From Tunturiibacter empetritectus (GTDB taxonomy: Bacteria; Acidobacteriota; Terriglobia; Terriglobales; Acidobacteriaceae), in contig NZ_JACCCU010000001.1 in the NCBI RefSeq assembly GCF_013410875.1, positions 2,418,001-2,482,000 of the forward strand: DNA of 64,000 nucleotides, read 5' to 3'. Positions 37,771-45,126 of this stretch are shown here, one piece after another (within the stretch, counting starts at the first letter, position 1; the number at the start of each line of letters is the position of its first letter). The notes under the pieces were generated by a model, which ran no database searches, was not told the DNA's origin, and saw nothing but the letters and a program-made list of their open reading frames with translations. The position numbers and the translations under genes are program-made.

Positions 37771-38137
37771 CAAGTCAGCAAGCTAGCGAGAGGCAGCGAG
37801 TCATCACGTTAGCGAATGAGGGAGCTTTAACTAAGTTCCCATTTGGACGATCTGTGAGGATCTCTTTTGCTTCTAGGTAGGCCAAGGCTTTAGCCTTGGC
37901 AAACAAACCCTCCCGAAGCGTGGGCTTTAGCCCCTGGGGTTTGCTTTCGTAGCATCCGCTTCGCCAAATGCTTCTCCGAATATCCGGGGAGACTTGATCA
38001 AAGGTTTCTTGGAAAACAACAGCATCTGCGGCTCGCTATAAGCCGCTCAGCACATCAAGTAAAATCTCGTCAGCAAATGGATCTCCTGTCAAAACCTCTT
38101 GGCTGACTCGCTGCCTTTCGCTGACTCGCTACCCCCT
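37771..38137. other. Intergenic region made largely of short repeats
   Basis: The gap begins with AGCAAGTCAGCAAGCTAGCGAG-type repeats right at the reductase stop (37771-37815). It then contains two REP-like hairpins (37881-37900 and 37922-37933) and ends with GCTGACTCGCTGCC-type repeats (38098-38134) immediately before larB. I see no RNA gene and no clear terminator with a T-run. Confidence 0.55.
37881..37933. repeat. Pair of REP-like hairpins (GGCTTTAGCC family)
   Basis: GCCAAGGCT-tt-AGCCTTGGC (37881-37900, 9-bp perfect stem) and GGGCT-tt-AGCCC (37922-37933). The core is the same as at 25158-25208, 12.7 kb away, and again present as two hairpins about 22 bases apart. Confidence 0.6.
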
Positions 38138-38899
38138 ATGAACAAAGCCACCCTCCTAGAACTCCTCGCCGCCGTCCAAACCGGAGCCATCACCCCAGCC
38201 GCTGCCTCCCAGCGCCTCGCCGACATGCCCTACGAGGACATCGGCCACGCCCGCATCGACCACCACCGCACCCTCCGCACCGGCCTTCCCGAAGTCATCT
38301 ACGCCCAGGGAAAATCCCCCCAGCAAACAATCGAAATCTTCACCCGCATGGCCGCCGCCGGAACGGACGTCCTCGCCACCCGCGCCGACGACGCCACCGC
38401 CACCATGGTTCTCGCCGCCCACCCCAAAGCCATCCACCACCCCTCTGCCCGCGCCATCACCCTCAGGCAATCTCCCCACGAAGACCCAAAGGGCCGCATC
38501 GCCATCCTCAGCGCTGGAACCAGCGACCAGCCCATCGCCGAAGAGGCTGCCGTCACCGCCGAGCTCTTCAACGCCAAAGTCACCCGCCTCTACGACGTAG
38601 GCGTAGCCGGCCTTCACCGTCTCCTCTCCGTCCGCGACCAACTCACTCAAGCCGACGTCGTGATCGTCTGCGCCGGCATGGAGGGCGCACTCCCCTCCGT
38701 TGTCGGCGGATTAGTCGGAGTTCCCGTCATCGCCGTCCCCACCTCGGTCGGCTACGGAGCCAGCTTCGATGGAGCCGCCGCTCTCTTGGGAGTGCTTAAC
38801 TCCTGTTCCCCAAACGTTACCGTAGTAAATATAGACAACGGCTTCGGCGCAGCCTACACTGCCGTATTAATCGCACGTGCCTCCGTCCGTCGTAGCTGA
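38138..38899 (+). CDS. larB: LarB, pyridinium-3,5-biscarboxylate mononucleotide synthase
   Basis: About 253 residues. LarB carboxylates and hydrolyses nicotinic acid adenine dinucleotide in the first step of nickel-pincer nucleotide synthesis. The C-terminal half is AIR-carboxylase (PurE)-like: 'GRIAILSAGTSDQPIAEEA', 'YDVGVAGLHRLLS', 'VIVCAGMEGALPSVVGGLV' and 'PVIAVPTSVGYGASFDG'. The N-terminus 'YEDIGHARIDHHRTLRTGLPEVIYAQGKS' is the LarB-specific part. The ATG at 38138 is preferred; the upstream extension is repeat-derived. With larE and larC, the complete LarBCE set lies within 4.5 kb. Confidence 0.95.
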   Translation: MNKATLLELLAAVQTGAITPAAASQRLADMPYEDIGHARIDHHRTLRTGLPEVIYAQGKSPQQTIEIFTRMAAAGTDVLATRADDATATMVLAAHPKAIHHPSARAITLRQSPHEDPKGRIAILSAGTSDQPIAEEAAVTAELFNAKVTRLYDVGVAGLHRLLSVRDQLTQADVVIVCAGMEGALPSVVGGLVGVPVIAVPTSVGYGASFDGAAALLGVLNSCSPNVTVVNIDNGFGAAYTAVLIARASVRRS

Positions 38900-38957
38900 A
38901 GGAACGGGCATTGTTAGCAAAATTCGCTATCAAAGCGTGACGAAAGGCGGTCCTGAA

Positions 38958-39209
38958 ATGCTTCCCCATGACGACAAACCCTGGGCAAAGACCCTTGCAC
39001 GCACCGTCATCTGTGTGACGATTGTTGGACTGGTCTGCCTGTCGCTCTTTCTCGAGAGCCGCAACATGTTTCACATCCCGGAGATGGTCGGCGTCTTCCT
39101 GCTATTTCTCACCATCGTCCCGCCCAACCTCGCCGTGCTTTACCCCTGGATACTTCCCACCCACCACGATCCCAACAACAGCCGCACCACCAAATCCACC
39201 GCCCGCTAA
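38958..39209 (+). CDS. Small hypothetical membrane protein
   Basis: About 83 residues with two hydrophobic segments ('TVICVTIVGLVCLSLFL' about 16-32 and 'MVGVFLLFLTIVPPNLAVLY' about 43-62) and a charged C-terminus. The start at 38958 follows AAAGGCGG. I do not recognise a family. It follows larB by 58 bases and may be co-transcribed. Confidence 0.55.
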   Translation: MLPHDDKPWAKTLARTVICVTIVGLVCLSLFLESRNMFHIPEMVGVFLLFLTIVPPNLAVLYPWILPTHHDPNNSRTTKSTAR

Positions 39210-39679
39210 ACAGCCAATCCTGCCCTCCTGACCGCGAGCAGGTAATCTCGCCGTTGCCGTTGCATTCGCCGTTTTGGTTGTCATTCCCGAAGGGAATCTG
39301 CTTCTGTCTTCGCAGTTACTCTTGTCGTTGTCTTTTTTGTCGTCATCTTCACTGGGGAATCTGCTTCTGCTTTCGCCGCCAGCCGCCACTTAAAGCTTGT
39401 CAACCCCCAAAAACCCTCAACCCATTCCCCAACAACAACTTACACATGGCGTATGAGTTTCACTCGATCAGGTAAAATAAAAGCAGAGGTGAAAAAGGTC
39501 CCGGCCATCCGCCGGGACCTTGCTTTTAATCGGCAACTAGGTGCTAAGTCCTTTGCTGTCACGTATCTGCACGCAACTCCTTTGCCTGCACATATTTAGC
39601 AGCCAACACTCAGCGTACCTCTATGCATCCAGGGAATTTACGCGCAGGCAATAAGGGGGGCACCCCCCTTCCGGCCAAC
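39210..39679. other. Intergenic region with dispersed repeats
   Basis: This 470-base gap between converging units holds two copies of a GGGAATCTGCTTCTG-containing element (around 39292-39320 and 39353-39381), the kind of short dispersed repeat common in acidobacterial genomes, then an AT-rich stretch and the terminator at 39495-39529. No gene is supported. Confidence 0.5.
39495..39529. terminator. Bidirectional intrinsic terminator
   Basis: AAGGTCCCGGC-catcc-GCCGGGACCTT is an 11-bp perfect stem. It is preceded by a run of A (five T residues on the minus strand) and followed by GCTTTT on the plus strand, so it can end transcription from both larB/hypothetical (plus) and the SDR operon (minus). 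Confidence 0.75.
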
Positions 39680-40456
39680 CTACTGATTCACCCCGCTGGC
39701 AAGAAAGCCGCCATCCACCACAAGGATCTCGCCCGTGATAAACGCTGAAGCATCGCTCGCCAGAAAGATCGCCGCACCCACCAGCTCAGAGGTCTTACCG
39801 AAGCGCCCCATGGGAGTTCGCATCAACAACTCTTTGCCCCGATCGCTCTCGTCCAGCAGCTTCTGGTTCAACGCCGTGCGAAAGACGCCGGGAGCAATTG
39901 CATTCACCGTCACACCCTGTGCGCTCCACTCCACCGCCAGAGACTTGGTCAACGCTCCAACCGCAGCCTTGCTGGCCGCATAAGCCGTGACCTCCTTCAG
40001 GCTCACAAAAGTGTTCAAAGAGGCGATGTTCAAAATGCGCCCGTAGCCGCGCTCGAGCATATGCTTGCCGAAGATCTGGCAGGCTCGCAGCGTTCCAGTC
40101 ACGTTTGTATCCATGATGCCATCCCAGGTCTCCTCCGTGACACTCAGCGTAGGCTCTCGCTTGATCTTCCCCGCGCAGTTGACGAGGATATCGACCTTGC
40201 CGAACGCCTTCACTGTCCCATCCAGCAGCGCCTGCAGGCTCGCCCGATCCGCAACGTCCGAGGTCAGCCGCAGCGACCTCCGCCCCGTAGCCTCGATCTC
40301 CTTCGCCGCCTCATCCACCTGCTCTAGCCGCCGCGAACTCGCCACCACATCCGCGCCAGCCTCCGCCAGCCCCACCGCCATCGCCAACCCAATCCCCGAC
40401 GTACCCCCCACCACCACAGCCGACTTGCCACTCAAATCAAACAACGGATGCCCCAT
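39680..40456 (-). CDS. SDR oxidoreductase (gluconate 5-dehydrogenase/mannonate oxidoreductase-like)
   Basis: About 258 residues. Cofactor loop 'VVGGTSGIG', 'NCAGKIKRE', the catalytic Ser in 'LNIASLNTF' and 'YAASK' (Tyr/Lys) mark a classical short-chain dehydrogenase. The C-terminus 'TPMGRFGKTSELVGAAIFLASDASAFITG' resembles IdnO/KduD-type sugar-acid dehydrogenases. It is the last gene of the operon LarA-like/gntK/SDR, 36 bases after gntK. In this setting it could reduce D-fructuronate to D-mannonate, as SDR-type UxuB does, or oxidise gluconate at C5. The substrate is inferred from context only. Confidence 0.85.
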   Translation of the reverse strand: MGHPLFDLSGKSAVVVGGTSGIGLAMAVGLAEAGADVVASSRRLEQVDEAAKEIEATGRRSLRLTSDVADRASLQALLDGTVKAFGKVDILVNCAGKIKREPTLSVTEETWDGIMDTNVTGTLRACQIFGKHMLERGYGRILNIASLNTFVSLKEVTAYAASKAAVGALTKSLAVEWSAQGVTVNAIAPGVFRTALNQKLLDESDRGKELLMRTPMGRFGKTSELVGAAIFLASDASAFITGEILVVDGGFLASGVNQ

Positions 40457-40492
40457 GGAAAACGTCCTCTCTTCTGTCTCAAAAATTTGTCG

Positions 40493-40999
40493 TCAAACTC
40501 GAGTTCCACTCAGCGAAATCTGTGCCAGAATCTGGCTCACGACCTCATCTGGCGATCGATCATTCACGACTCGAATAGCATCGTTCGGCATCTCGAGCGT
40601 CGCAAGCTGACTATCCAGCAACCCAGCATTCATGAACTCGTGCTTCCGCGCCGCTAGACGAGCCTCAAGCATCTCCTTCGATGCCTCCAGCAACACGAAG
40701 CTTACTGCGCTCTTCGGCATCCCTGCCTGCAGCGTAGCTCGATAGCTAGCCTTCAGCGCCGAGCACGCCAGAACGCCGTTCTTCCCTTCCGCAAACCAGT
40801 CCCGCAACAGCCCGTTCAGCACCTCAAGCCACGGCTGACGATCCTCATCGTCGAGCGGATGCCCAGCAGCCATCTTCTGCTTGTTCGCCAGCGGATGGTA
40901 ATCATCGCCATCGGCAAATACCGCGCCCGCGCGCTCCGCCAGCAGCGTCCCAATAGTCGTCTTGCCCGATCCGCTCACGCCCATCAACACCACAATCAT
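40493..40999 (-). CDS. gntK: Gluconokinase
   Basis: About 168 residues, normal for GntK. Walker A 'GVSGSGKTT' lies near residue 8; 'FADGDDYHPLANKQKMAAGHPLDD' and 'WLEVLNG' are the gluconate kinase signatures; 'LACSALKASYR' is the conserved C-S-A-L-K motif. It phosphorylates D-gluconate to 6-phosphogluconate. The start at 40999 is chosen because the family begins 'IVVLMGVSGSGK'; the upstream frame overlaps the LarA-like gene. It begins 20 bases after that gene's stop. Confidence 0.95.
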   Translation of the reverse strand: MIVVLMGVSGSGKTTIGTLLAERAGAVFADGDDYHPLANKQKMAAGHPLDDEDRQPWLEVLNGLLRDWFAEGKNGVLACSALKASYRATLQAGMPKSAVSFVLLEASKEMLEARLAARKHEFMNAGLLDSQLATLEMPNDAIRVVNDRSPDEVVSQILAQISLSGTRV

Positions 41000-41019
41000 C
41001 CAGCAAACCCTCTCACCAA

Positions 41020-42294
41020 CTAGCTCTCGAAGCGACCCTGATAAGCCCAAAGCCCAAGACCAGGATTGGAGATATAGAAGATCTCTTCCCCATCCACTAC
41101 GTTCCAACCGTCTGCCAGCAAAGCAGGATTGTACTTCGAGGTCATCTCCGCCAGATCGCCATACTCGAAGTTCACGCCTTCGATCTCCTCCCGGGTCAGG
41201 TGGCCCGGGCAATAACGAATGGTAAAGCGCCCCTCACTAGACCCATGGATAAGGTGGGCGGCAGCACTTAAATTTCCAGCAAGCTGCGGATCTTCTTTGA
41301 CAGCTTCTAGTGTTTTAGGAGTGCCGCAGTAGCCGTACTTTCTGATCAAGGTATCGATGGCTGCGTCTTCGCCGAATTCATGGACACCTGGAGCGAGGAC
41401 GATCAGTTCTGCGTTGTCCGCAAGCGCCATGCGGGTGCGATAGATGCTCTTGTTTCCCAGCCATGTGCTTTTGAACTCGTGTGGATCGAGGAAGACAACT
41501 GCCTTCTTAATCTCTCGATCCATCATCTTGAAGTTGACCTTGAGACTGAGAGCTGCGGCGAGTTCGAAGCACTCTGCATCATCACCTATGTAGAGGCCGC
41601 GAATGACCAGCTTTCCGTCAGCGTTTTTGGCTACCACCGTCTGCACATAGACAATCGGCATGTGGCTGGCGAAATGTTCGCTCGCGTAGTTCAGCACACG
41701 TCGGACAGGAGTATCGGCGCGGCCCATCATGCGTTCCATTCCGTACACCGCACCCAGGAAGTGGCTACGGTGGATTCCAATGGCTCCGCCCGTGCCTATA
41801 AATACGTTCTTGTTGTAGTTCGCCATACCGACCACTTCATGAGGAACGACCTGGCCTATGGAGAGGATGAGATCGTGTCCACCGTCACGCAGTAGTTTGT
41901 TCACTTGTGCGGGCCAGGTGTAGTCGAGCTTTCCTTCGCTGACTTCGTACATGAATTCGCTGGGTACTTCTCCGAGTGTGACGACGTCGTTGCGCCAGTT
42001 GTGGACGCGGAAGAGGCTTCGCGGAGTTGCGCCGTACATGGCTGCAATCTCTTCGTCCGTCATTGGTTTGTGCGTGCCCAGAGCGGGGAGGATGTCGGTG
42101 AGTTTATCTTTGTAGTAATGCCACGCAAGTTCAGTGAGGACGCCGCTTTGGGAGTGCATGCGCGTGAAATCGGGCGGAATTGCGAGGACTTTCTTACGCT
42201 GGCCGAGTTTGTCCAGGGCCTGGAAGAGGTTTGCCTGCACTTCTGTGGGCGACATCTCCGTTGTCTCGCTGCCAGCGGCGAAAAAGAGGCTCAT
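41020..42294 (-). CDS. LarA-family nickel-pincer racemase/epimerase (possible gluconate 2-epimerase)
   Basis: About 424 residues, DUF2088/LarA family. 'PDFTRMHS' is the D-x-T-R motif. The residues that hold the cofactor and substrate in LarA (H108, H174, K184, H200) have counterparts H75 ('GTHKPMT'), H152 ('VVPHEVVG'), K162 ('NYNKNVF') and H178 ('IHRSHFLG'); the last three keep exactly the LarA spacing (10 and 16 residues). K162 would be the Lys linked to the nickel-pincer nucleotide. LarA homologues include a D-gluconate 2-epimerase; the neighbours gntK, SDR and uxaC make that activity (mannonate/gluconate) more likely than lactate racemisation. The start at 42294 is preceded by GGAG; a longer frame to 42564 has no similarity. 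Confidence 0.88.
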   Translation of the reverse strand: MSLFFAAGSETTEMSPTEVQANLFQALDKLGQRKKVLAIPPDFTRMHSQSGVLTELAWHYYKDKLTDILPALGTHKPMTDEEIAAMYGATPRSLFRVHNWRNDVVTLGEVPSEFMYEVSEGKLDYTWPAQVNKLLRDGGHDLILSIGQVVPHEVVGMANYNKNVFIGTGGAIGIHRSHFLGAVYGMERMMGRADTPVRRVLNYASEHFASHMPIVYVQTVVAKNADGKLVIRGLYIGDDAECFELAAALSLKVNFKMMDREIKKAVVFLDPHEFKSTWLGNKSIYRTRMALADNAELIVLAPGVHEFGEDAAIDTLIRKYGYCGTPKTLEAVKEDPQLAGNLSAAAHLIHGSSEGRFTIRYCPGHLTREEIEGVNFEYGDLAEMTSKYNPALLADGWNVVDGEEIFYISNPGLGLWAYQGRFES

Positions 42295-42643
42295 GAACTT
42301 TGATCTTACTCCGGGTAAAGATGCGAACGCGTTGGACTGGACAATGGGACCAGATTGGAAAGCAGATTCAAAAATACTATTTTGCGCGAAAAAAATCTGG
42401 ACGGTTTGAGCGGTGCTTTTGTGGTTTTTTGCTGGGTTTTTCGGGGGGGTTGACGGAAAATGGGTGAGTTTATGGTGGTATTTTGCTGGTGAGAACGTGG
42501 TGAATTGCGTGGCTAATGTGGTGTTTAAGCAGTCACTTTTCGAGGCTCGAAAAATACGCCACAATTTTGAACTATATTTTTCATCGGCTGGTCTACTCGG
42601 ATTTGCAGCTGGATTTCTTCCTCCCTCTTCTTCTCGTGAGTTT
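42295..42643. other. AT-rich intergenic region between uxaC and the LarA-like gene
   Basis: This 349-base gap is clearly poorer in GC than its surroundings, with T-runs and G-rich stretches on the plus strand. It probably contains the promoter of the LarA-like/gntK/SDR operon. It lies at the edge of the strand-composition switch described in the findings. No gene or canonical TTATCCACA box is seen inside it. Confidence 0.4.
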
Positions 42644-44047
42644 TTAGAGCTTGTAGGCTTTCCGGACCAGGTTTACGGTGAGGTCCTGAATGACTTCGAA
42701 GGCTTCGTCTTCGTCGAGGCGATGTTCGACTACGAGACGGCCTAGGAAGGCGCAGTCGATGCGGCGGGCTACGTCGTGGCGCGAGGGAATGGAGAGGAGG
42801 GCGCGGGTGTCGTCGTTGAAGCCGACGGTGTTGTAGAACCCGGCGGTTTCGGTGGCCAGTTCGCGGAAGCGCATCATGCCCTCGGCGGAGTCGTGGAACC
42901 ACCATGGAGGACCGAGCTTGAGCGCCGGATAGTGACCGGCCAGAGGAGCCAGTTCGCGGGAGAAGGTGGACTCGTCGAGGGTGAAGAGGATGAAGGTGAG
43001 TCGCTGGTCGTTTCCATAGCGGTTCAGCAGAGGCTGAAGGGCACGGACGTACTCGGTCTGGGAAGGGATGTCTGCGCCCTTGTCGCGACCGAATCTCTCG
43101 TAGAGCTGGCGGTTGTGGTTGCGGACCGAACCGGGGTGGAGCTGCATGGTGAGTCCGTCTTCGACGCTCATGCCGGCCATCTCGGTAAGCATCTGGGCAC
43201 GGAAGTACTCCTGCTCCTGGGGTACGGAGCGGCCGGAGATGATTCGACCAAAGAGGGAGGCTGCGGTGTCATGGTCCAGGTCGGCTGAGAAAGCTGTGGG
43301 GTGGCCGTGATCAGTTGCGGTGGCGCCCATGGACTTGAAGAAGGCGCGGCGGTTGCGGAGTGCGTCGAGATAGCCGTCCCAGGTTGTGGTGTTTTCTCCT
43401 GTGATCTCACCGAGCTTCAGGATGTTCGCGAGAAATCCGGTATGGTCGGCGTCGATTACGGAATCCGGACGAAAGGTGGGCAGGATGCGGCCCTTCCAGC
43501 CCGACTCCCGGATGGCTTTGTGATACTCGAGACTATCGAGGGGGGTGTCGGTGGTGGAGAGGACTTCGATGTTGAACTGCTCGTAGAGCGCGCGTGGCCG
43601 GAACTGGGGGGTTTGCAGTTTCTGCGAGATGATCTCGTAGTACTCGTCTGCGTTCTCCGGGCTGAGACGTTTGGTCAGACCGAATTGATTTTCTAAGGAG
43701 TAGTCGAGCCACAGGCGAGTTGGGGTGCCGCGAAAGAGATAGTAGTTTTTTGCGAAGAGGCGCCAGACCTCTTTTGGGTCGACGGATGCGGCGGTGCCGT
43801 CGAGTGGAGGGATGCCGATTGACTCCAGCGAGATTCCCTGCGAGTAGAGCATGCGAAAGATGTAGTGGTCAGGCTGGATGAAGAGAGCTGTGGGATTGGC
43901 GAAGGCTTCGTTCTCGGCGAACCAGCGCGGGTCGGTGTGCCCATGGGGCGAGAGGATGGGCAGATCCCGCACTGTCTCATAGAGTCTTGCTGAGACTGAC
44001 CGCGCGTCGCTCTCAGCGGGAAAGAGTCTGTTTGGGTCGAGAATCAT
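42644..44047 (-). CDS. uxaC: Glucuronate isomerase UxaC
   Basis: About 467 residues, normal length. The N-terminal metal motif 'ILSPHGHTDPRWFAENEAF' (HxH) and 'LWLDYSLENQFG', 'VLSTTDTPLD', 'HPGSVRNHNRQL' and 'PPWWFHDS' are characteristic of the uronate isomerase family. It converts D-glucuronate to D-fructuronate (and D-galacturonate to D-tagaturonate). It is the upstream neighbour, on the same strand, of the LarA-like/gntK/SDR genes, separated by 349 bases. No uxuA (mannonate dehydratase) or KDG kinase lies in the window. Confidence 0.96.
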   Translation of the reverse strand: MILDPNRLFPAESDARSVSARLYETVRDLPILSPHGHTDPRWFAENEAFANPTALFIQPDHYIFRMLYSQGISLESIGIPPLDGTAASVDPKEVWRLFAKNYYLFRGTPTRLWLDYSLENQFGLTKRLSPENADEYYEIISQKLQTPQFRPRALYEQFNIEVLSTTDTPLDSLEYHKAIRESGWKGRILPTFRPDSVIDADHTGFLANILKLGEITGENTTTWDGYLDALRNRRAFFKSMGATATDHGHPTAFSADLDHDTAASLFGRIISGRSVPQEQEYFRAQMLTEMAGMSVEDGLTMQLHPGSVRNHNRQLYERFGRDKGADIPSQTEYVRALQPLLNRYGNDQRLTFILFTLDESTFSRELAPLAGHYPALKLGPPWWFHDSAEGMMRFRELATETAGFYNTVGFNDDTRALLSIPSRHDVARRIDCAFLGRLVVEHRLDEDEAFEVIQDLTVNLVRKAYKL

Positions 44048-44200
44048 CCTTCATCACCTCTTCAATGGCTGCGGGCTTGGGAATGCCTGCACCATGAAGC
44101 GTACCAAAGATTTAGCCGTACCTCGAACAAAAGGTAGGAATTGGCCTACTGTAACCTTTTTGGATGGCTGCCGTCGCATAGTAGAAGGCTGGGTTTCCTA

Positions 44201-44806
44201 ATGTTTGATTCGGATGTGAGCCGGGACGACCGGTCACGAAAGATGACCAGACGGGTGTTTGTGGCAGGCGGGGCTGCGGTTGCAGCTTCTTATGCTGTGC
44301 TGGTGATGCGGAGAGCCCCCGGCGTCGAGGCCAGCGTGGCGATCCATGGCACACCGGCCGAGGTCACGATCGTCAACTTCAGCAATGACGGAAAGAACCT
44401 GGGTAAGCAGACGGTTGCAAAGATCGTGAAGACCGATGGCGAGTGGCTTCGACAGCTGGGCAAAAACTCGTTCGAGATCTCGAGAGAGGCGGATACCGAG
44501 ATGCCCTATTCGGGCGTAAGCCTGAACGAGCATGGCAAAGGTGTCTTTCGCTGCATCGGCTGCGACACGGCGTTGTTCGATTCGCAGACGAAGTTCGAAT
44601 CGGGTACAGGTTGGCCAAGCTTCTGGGCGCCGATTGCGAAGGAGAATGTTGCCGAGGTAACGGACCGTTCCATGGGGATAGAGCGCATCGAGGTGAAGTG
44701 TATGCGGTGCGAGGGGCATTTGGGGCATGTCTTTGACGATGGCCCTGCGCCGACGGGACTGAGATATTGCATGAACTCGGCTTCAATGAAGTTTGAGAAG
44801 GCTTAG
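44201..44806 (+). CDS. msrB: Peptide methionine-R-sulfoxide reductase, exported
   Basis: About 201 residues. The N-terminus 'MTRRVFVAGGAAVAAS' is a twin-arginine-like leader, pointing to a periplasmic enzyme that repairs oxidised methionine. The SelR domain has two zinc CxxC pairs ('FRCIGCDTALF' and 'VKCMRCEGHLGHVFDDGP'), 'SGTGWPSFWAPI', and the catalytic Cys in 'LRYCMNSASMKF'. The start is 44201; 44243 is an alternative that begins at the leader itself. Confidence 0.93.
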   Translation: MFDSDVSRDDRSRKMTRRVFVAGGAAVAASYAVLVMRRAPGVEASVAIHGTPAEVTIVNFSNDGKNLGKQTVAKIVKTDGEWLRQLGKNSFEISREADTEMPYSGVSLNEHGKGVFRCIGCDTALFDSQTKFESGTGWPSFWAPIAKENVAEVTDRSMGIERIEVKCMRCEGHLGHVFDDGPAPTGLRYCMNSASMKFEKA

Positions 44807-45080
44807 CTGGCGCCGATCTTATCCACCTTGAAGTGTTCATAAGGTTGATGCAGGCTGCAGCAATCGAAGAGCAAAAGCAAAATACGGGGGTCTCTCCACT
44901 ACGTCGCGCGATAAGACTGCGCGACTTCGGTCGAGATGACGAGCCGTAAGGGATTGACGAAGTCACGAGGACTAAGACGAGCCACAAAGAACTATCGGTG
45001 TGTGCGAGGACTGAGACGAGCCACAAGGACTCTCGGTGTTACAAATTCCCGTCCCTGCAACGGAAACCGCTTCAGAGATA
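44807..45080. other. Intergenic region with direct repeats
   Basis: This contains a 'CTCTCCACTACG...GACTTCGGTCGAGATGACG' dispersed element (44891-44941) and two imperfect direct copies of a 35-base unit at 44965-45000 and 45004-45038 (shared GAGGACT-R-AGACGAGCCACAA). It also contains TTATCCACC at 44819-44827, one mismatch from a DnaA box. No gene is supported. Confidence 0.45.
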
Positions 45081-45108
45081 AAAAAGGCACCCCGAGGGGT
45101 GCCTTTTT
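45081..45108. terminator. Intrinsic terminator of the porin gene (bidirectional)
   Basis: AAAAAGGCACCCC-ga-GGGGTGCCTTTTT is a perfect 13-bp stem with A and T runs at its ends, 18 bases after the porin stop on the minus strand. Confidence 0.85.
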
Positions 45109-45126
45109 ATGTAAGTGCAGAGGCTA

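Noticed and set aside
41020..42294. Lactate racemase as the simple annotation
   Set aside because: Family membership is clear, but neighbours are uxaC, gntK and a sugar-acid SDR, with no lactate gene, so lactate as substrate is not supported.
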